Source: Termitomyces sp. T153 (lineage: Eukaryota > Basidiomycota > Agaricomycetes > Agaricales > Lyophyllaceae). Taken from it: a stretch of 64,000 nt of DNA. The stretch is taken from positions 186,001 through 250,000 of the forward strand of contig JACKQL020000056.1 in NCBI GenBank assembly GCA_018296165.2, read 5' to 3'. Shown one piece after another: positions 58,981 through 64,000 of this stretch (its first letter is position 1; every line of letters starts with the position of its first letter). The position numbers and the translations under genes were made by a program. The notes below the pieces were generated by a model. That model was not told the DNA's origin. It saw only the letters and a program-made list of their open reading frames with translations, and searched no databases.

Positions 58981-59200
58981 TGTAAGGGTGACCTCTGGAG
59001 GCTACAGCCCAATCACATGGCTTGCAGATGGGGGTCCAAAGTCTATTGAGTACTGTATAGTGTCTACAAGCATGGCTACACATCTGACAGAGGGAGGTCC
59101 AAAGATAACTGGTCTGGGGGAACTCCCTAAGCTAGGTGAAATGCTTCAGAGGCATGGGAAATGGATGTACCACAATGAACAATGTCATGTTGGGATTATA
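58981..59200 (-). mobile_element. LTR-B (minus), truncated
   Basis: It starts TGTAAGGGTGACCTCTGGAGG and carries the shared GAGGGAGGTCCAAAG and TCTATTGAGTA segments. It is cut at 59,200 by the copia element. The rest is either outside the window or deleted. Confidence 0.8.
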
Positions 59201-59485
59201 TGGTGACAGGAGTTACCACAGCCATCTTGCCATCTTGACTTCTACATTAATTTCTCTGTCTTACTCATGTGACCTTGTAGACAATTTTCTGTCCTGGAGG
59301 GTTTGCAGTTCTTTATTCTGAACCCACAAACCTCCAGGTGAGTATCCTTATTATCAACTATACTATGTACACAATGTCATCATTCTGAATCTGTGAACCT
59401 CCAAGTGTCTGGATTGCTAAGGCAATCTAACCTCTTGGTCTTAGTCAGGTCTGTTCCCCTTCCCTGTACATGTGTAGCTGCAACA
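59201..59485 (+). repeat. LTR-C, 5' LTR
   Basis: 285 bp from TGGTGACAGGAGTTACC to GTAGCTGCAACA. The first 88 bases match 63,912-64,000 closely. It is inserted in LTR-B. Confidence 0.85.
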
Positions 59486-59503
59486 GGTTATGGGCCCCAA
59501 CCC
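59486..59503 (+). other. Primer-binding site of the copia element
   Basis: GGTTATGGGCCCCAACCC follows the LTR end directly; a GGTTATGGGCCC-type site is usual in copia elements, where a tRNA fragment primes synthesis. The tRNA was not checked. Confidence 0.6.
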
Positions 59504-59599
59504 ACAGACTTACACACCAAAGTTTTTCAGCTTGCCTATTCCTCACTCCATTCTCAAACATAGTAGTGATATCAGCTCCATTAAGATTTACATCCAATC

Positions 59600-60340
59600 A
59601 CACTTCTCCCATGCCTGTTGATCCCAAGTTCCACATCTACAAAAGCTTTGTGAAGTACACTTGAAATTGGTCCCCATACACATTTCAACAACTCTTTGAG
59701 CAACCTCTTTTAACATTTGCTTATGTCACAACAAGATCCTCACCCAGCTCTGCACTTGTGTAGAGGACACCATGCAAAGGATTCACACACTCCATCTGCC
59801 AGCACTAGTTGGACCTAATGGTATCACTTCCCCTGGATATATGCTTGAGATGCTCAATGACAAGCTGTATACCATAGCCATGGCTGCACACATTGCTGCA
59901 AGACAAGTGCTCTTCCTTCATTTCCTTGGTCTTGATGCTTGGTATCTTAACCAAAGATGCTGTTCTTGAGCCTTTCTGCAATGAGGAGGTCTAGTGCCAC
60001 ACTGTAGAAAATGAGGCCATTGCTATTTCCACTGCTGCTGCTGCTGCAGTTTGCAACCTTACCTGCTATCTATGTGATGAAGCTCACAAAGTTCCAGATT
60101 GCCCCAGTTTCACAGCCACATGCTCTCTAGCCAAGAAGGAAGACATGGATTCAAACAGAAGAAATGTGGTGGTCATTGTAGCAGGAACCACATGGCAAAG
60201 GCCAACACCACCAAAGCCTCTACCTTGTCAAAAATTAAAGCTGGATGCAACAGTCCAATGGAGAGGCTGACACTACCATTTGTCAATCCTCACTCTCATT
60301 CCTTGCCCCCTCTGATGGACTTTGGAATACAAACTTAGGT
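59600..60340 (+). pseudogene. Copia gag remnant with short zinc knuckle
   Basis: Frames near 59,772-59,969 and 60,053-60,338. A knuckle CYLCDEAHKVPDC is visible at about 60,064-60,102; its spacing is C-2-C-3-H-4-C, one residue shorter than the usual C-2-C-4-H-4-C. Stops interrupt the frame. Gag packages the element RNA. Confidence 0.65.
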
Positions 60341-61570
60341 GCTATGAGTCATATGATGCTGCACTGTGAGTAGTTCTTCCCTAACTTTTCTAAGTCATGG
60401 AGAGTACTGGTTCATCTTGCCAACAATGCCACTGTATATTCAGCAGGAAAAGGGTCAGTAATGCTGAGGCCAGCAGGGAAAAATAAAGTTGGGGAAGCCC
60501 TCAATGACATTATTATCACCAATGTTCTGTTTGTACTGGATCTTGCAAATAACTTACTTTCCATCACTACCCTCTCTTCTCATTATGGCTTTGTTGTGAG
60601 ATTCTCTAGACACAACATGTTTTTCAATACTAGAAATGAGCTGGTGTTTTCAGCTACTACTGACAAGACTTTGACATCCTACATTGATGGCAAAACCTTT
60701 GTTTCCTCACCACTATACACTGCAAACAGGACTTTGCTGGGCCTGAAATATCACTCAGAATCAACAAACCCCTACTCCATTGATGTCTGTGTCACCTTGG
60801 GACAGATCACATGAATCAGTTGATCAAAGAGAACCTCACTGTAGATCTGAAGATAGCTCCAGGTGCCAAACTTCATCACATCCACAAACCATGCCTGGAA
60901 GGAAAACAACATTGAGCACCCTTCCCAGATTGCAGAACAATCAACTGAGGTTCTAGGACAAGTTTTCAGCAATATACATAGTCCAATGTGCTTAGGAGGT
61001 CACCAGAGCAATCACTGATGGTGGGTAACCTTTATCAATGACAACACATGATGGATAGAGGTGTAAGACATGTACAAGGAGAGCAACACATTTGAAGCAT
61101 TCAAGGGGTTCAAAGAACACACAGAGCTACAGACTGGAAAAAGGATCAAGTGTATTCATCATGACAAAAGTGGAGAATACATGTCAAAACCCTTCCTTGG
61201 ATACTGCTGCATTGAAGAGATATGGATAGAGTTCACAAACAGAGCCACTCCTCAACCAAATGGCATAGCTGAGCATCTCAACAGAACCATTGAGGAAGCT
61301 ATTACCTTGATGCTTACTGAAGCCAATCTGCCTGAAAGCTTCTGGATGTACACACTGAGCACTTACCAACATGTTCACAACCATTGTCTGGCATCTGTGC
61401 TGCCCAGAAACATCACACCATTTGAAGTGTATAAAGGATAGAAACCACAAGTTGGACATTTGCATGTGTTCAGCTGTGCTGCTTACATGCTGGTTGGACA
61501 GGATAAATGGAGAGGACTGCAAGGGCATAGTCTTATGGGCATCTTTGTGGGATACCCTGAGAATCAAGTC
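60330..61570 (+). pseudogene. Copia protease and integrase remnants
   Basis: The protease region reads NLGAMSHMMLHC at about 60,330-60,370, where active copies have D-T-G-A, so the catalytic Asp is gone. Then LANNATVYSAGKGSV and LANNLLSITTLSSHYG follow in frame (60,461-60,814). The integrase core is at 61,070-61,441: IKCIHHDKSGEYMS (second catalytic Asp region) and RATPQPNGIAEHLNRTIEEA (catalytic Glu region). The zinc-binding HHCC part is disrupted near 60,790-60,830. Confidence 0.75.
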
Positions 61571-61668
61571 AGATGACAAGTGTACATCTCAAGCATAAAG
61601 AAGGTCATTGTGTCAAGGGATGTCATCTTTGATAAAACACACACCCTGGTCTCACCCTTTCACAAGTC

Positions 61669-63624
61669 TTGCCATTGCCACCACTCATGGCCTATAATGA
61701 CCTTGAACAGTGTGACTATGATCTTGATGATTTCCACACTCTCACCACAGCACCTGTACTGTTTCCAATTGAAGTAGACCCCCTAATCAACAATGGCTGC
61801 CCCCTTACTCCAATCAACAAACACAATAACAAAACAGTAGGAGCTGGTCATGATAACCCTGTACAAAGGACCCCAACCCCACCACCTCCACCAATCCATG
61901 CACCCCACCAACCTAGAACTTTGCTGCCCCTCCATAAGCCTAGCCAGTACATTTGGATCCCAACCCACACTCCTAATGCTGGATACTACAATGCAATGCA
62001 ATGCCAGGAGAATCATAAATTGCCCCTTGTACATGAGCCACTGGTGCCACCACCACCATTGCCTTATCTTGAAGAGCCCCCAGAGCAGCCCCTATGGAAC
62101 ATCAACATTGGCAATGTTGACATGTATGGAGAGCATGAAGTGGACTTTGCTCTGGACACTAGTTCAGATGAGGCCTTACTTCTTGCTGGACACACCTTTG
62201 TAGAACTCAGGGTTGATTCTGGAGGCTTTGCTGCAATATGTGTAAGTATAGCATCTGCAAACAAGGTGGGTTCACATGACACAAACCCCTGGTGGTATAG
62301 GGAGGCAATGGTAAGCAAAAATGCTGCAGAGTGGCATAAAGCAATGTGCAAAGAGATGGATGTGCTACATGGTAATGGGACTTGGCATGCTGTCTATCTT
62401 CTCCCAGGACAGTGGGCAATAGGATTGCAGTGGGTGTTCAAGGTTAGGCATCCCCCAATGGTGCAGTTGAGTGTTTCAAGGTGTGTGTCATTGCTCAGGG
62501 CTTCAGTCAACACCTCAGTGTTGACTTTGATGAGCCTTTTGTGCCAGCCACATGCTGGGCAGCAGTTCAAAGAATCCTCATGCTTGCTGCCATAGAGGAT
62601 ATGCATCTCGAGTCTGTCAACATTTCATCTGCTTTCCTTCATGGCATGGTAGATGCAGAGCTCTATATGAAATTCCCTGAGGGTTTTAAAGAAGATGTAC
62701 CTTCCAACATTGAATGCAAGCTTGGAGATGGGAAGCCATGCACCAAACTCAAGAAAGGGATTTATGGCCTAAAACAAGGGCAAACCTCTAGAACAAGAAG
62801 ATGCATGAAGTCTTCATTAAACTAGGCTTTGTACATATTACATCTGATCCTTGCATATATGTCTACCTCTGTGATGGTGTGCACATCATTATCCCTGTAC
62901 ATGTTGATGACATGACACTTGATTCCAAGTCTAAGCTGGCCATTCTCAAGGTAATCATGGAGTTGCATCAGCACCTTACATTGTGCCACCTTTGACTGAC
63001 CACTGGCCCACTTGGTGTTGTTGCCAGCCAGAATAGGCAACAATGTAGACTATGGATTGATCAAATGCCATTAAAGTCATGTCTTGTACCAACATGCTCA
63101 ATTGCAAAGTGGTTGCAACCCCACTTTAGCCTGGAGTATGCTTATTTAAAGCCAACTCACCTTCCACCACTGAAGAGTTAGAAGAGATGCAATCAATCCC
63201 TTACATCCAGGCTATGGGAGCTCTCTTCTACCTTGCCATGTGCACTTGCCCTGACATTGCTCATGCTGTGAGTGTTCTCTGCTGCTTTAAATGCTGCCCT
63301 GGCCTGCAACAGTGGAAGGCAGTCAAGCACTTAATGCAATATATTTGTGGTATACTTGATTACAAAATTGAATACTCTGCAAGCACTACCTCTTCTTCCT
63401 CCTTCATTGCCTTCACCAATGCCAACCATGGTGGTAACCTTGATAATGGATGGTCAACCACTGGCTCAGTGCTGATGGTTGCAGGCAATGCAGTCAGCTG
63501 GATGCCAAAGCTGCAAACAATTGTTGCCTTGTCCACAATAAAAGCTGAGTTTGTTGCAGCCAGTGAGATGGGCCATGAGCTGTGCTGGCTGAGAAATTTC
63601 CTCCCAGACATTGGCATCCCATAG
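61669..63624 (+). pseudogene. Copia reverse transcriptase and RNase H remnants
   Basis: A frame change near 62,470 separates 61,669-62,595 (Pro-rich linker, then WHKAMCKEMDVLHGNGTW and WAIGLQWVFKV) from 62,481-62,825 (VIAQGFSQHLSVDFDEPFVP, LESVNISSAFLHGMVDAELY, KKGIYGLKQ). The catalytic HVDD is retained at about 62,899-62,912. RNase H is at 63,187-63,624, with AFTNANHGGNLDNGWSTTGS and TIVALSTIKAEFVAASEMGH. The first Asp of RNase H appears as Asn (TNAN where others have TDAD or NADF). Confidence 0.8.
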
Positions 63625-63898
63625 ACAACCCCCCCCTCAACAACAATCAGTCCATGATCTCAGTTGTGAAACAGCCTGAACATATGGGTAGCCTCAAACA
63701 TCTCAACCATCACTGGTTTTGATTGAGGCAGGCAGTCTTGGACAGAAAAATAAAAACTGTATATATTCCTTCTGAGGATATGGTCACTGATCTACTCATG
63801 AAGACACTATCATGTGATGTTGTCAACAAGCTACAGAGGAAAATGGGTATTGTGGGAGAGTTCTCTTGAACCAAACTTTGGTGATGTTGTGGGCACTC

Positions 63899-63911
63899 CA
63901 TCAGGTGGGAG
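63899..63911 (+). other. Polypurine tract of the copia element
   Basis: CATCAGGTGGGAG lies directly before the 3' LTR (TGGTGACAGG). It serves as the plus-strand primer in LTR elements. Confidence 0.6.
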
Positions 63912-64000
63912 TGGTGACAGGAGTGTACCACAGCCATCTTGCTGTCTTTACTTCTACTTTCATTTCTCTGTCTTACTCATGTGACCTTGTGAACAATTTT
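63912..64000 (+). repeat. LTR-C, 3' LTR, truncated by the window end
   Basis: Matches the first 88 bases of the 5' LTR with a few differences (GGAGTGTACCACAGCC versus GGAGTTACCACAGCC). Confidence 0.85.

Larger units (their letters stand above)
59201..64000 (+). mobile_element. Copia retrotransposon (LTR-C), runs off the window
   Basis: Order: 5' LTR, primer site, gag, protease, integrase, reverse transcriptase, RNase H, purine tract, 3' LTR. This is the Ty1/copia order (integrase before RT). All genes are in the plus direction and mutated by stops and frameshifts. The 3' LTR is cut by the window end. At about 4.7 kb inside the LTR starts, the length is normal for a complete element. Confidence 0.9.

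Noticed and set aside
1..64000. tRNA, rRNA or other structural RNA genes
   Set aside because: None was recognised by eye; short genes could be missed, so a tRNA scan would be needed.

Overview
This window looks like nuclear DNA of a mushroom-forming basidiomycete (Agaricomycetes-like). The host genes are split by many short introns (mostly about 42-60 nt, GT..AG). The gene set is fungal: a GH12 endoglucanase, a Zn(II)2Cys6/C2H2 regulator, a HUL5-type HECT ligase and a DSK2-type ubiquilin. Most of the rest is decayed LTR retrotransposon and Helitron sequence. No database search was possible. Exon structures were worked out by hand from splice signals, reading phase and remembered family motifs.

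Layout. 1-8,5xx: nested repeats. A chimeric LTR element (here LTR-D) carries a solo LTR-E, and its 3' LTR is split by a Helitron relic with a 59-bp minisatellite. 8,570-12,345: a host island with an intact nine-exon GH12 gene (minus) and a broken F-box gene (plus). 13,236-20,670: repeats again, with a perfect solo LTR-A (5-bp target duplication), LTR-B, a second Helitron relic and a decayed copy of part of the F-box gene. 22,315-24,171: a six-exon transcription factor gene, GC-rich. 25,044-38,393: dense nested LTRs (families A, B, E), copia fragments and a minus-strand gypsy relic. 38,815-47,879: the main host island: HUL5, two small hypothetical genes (minus) and a Ser/Thr-rich single-pass membrane protein. 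48,500-55,615: LTR-D element copy 2 with an LTR-A element inside it, flanked by copia pieces. 57,014-58,464: DSK2 (minus). 58,981-64,000: truncated LTR-B, then a nearly full-length but mutated copia element that runs off the window.

Five repeat families are named here for convenience. LTR-A has ends TGTCACGACCC..CCTGACA and 5-bp duplications. LTR-B has ends TGTCAGGGGACC..CCCTTACA and 5-bp duplications, and serves as the 5' LTR of the gypsy relic. LTR-C is the copia at the right edge. LTR-D has ends TGTAAC..GTTACA and an unusual internal ORF without polymerase. LTR-E has ends TGATAAGACC..CACATCA and 4-bp duplications.

Two themes tie the window together. First, CpG is almost absent from the repeats but common in the host genes and in one LTR-A copy (32,096-33,087). 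Paired copies differ mainly by CG to TG or CA, as expected from cytosine methylation and deamination or a RIP-like process. This decay has probably removed catalytic residues, for example the Helitron helicase Arg finger. Second, two host genes (HUL5 and DSK2) belong to the ubiquitin-proteasome shuttle/chain-extension pathway, though there is no sign that they are co-regulated. The least explained item is the LTR-D element: two copies carry a related, long, unrecognised ORF where a polymerase would be expected.
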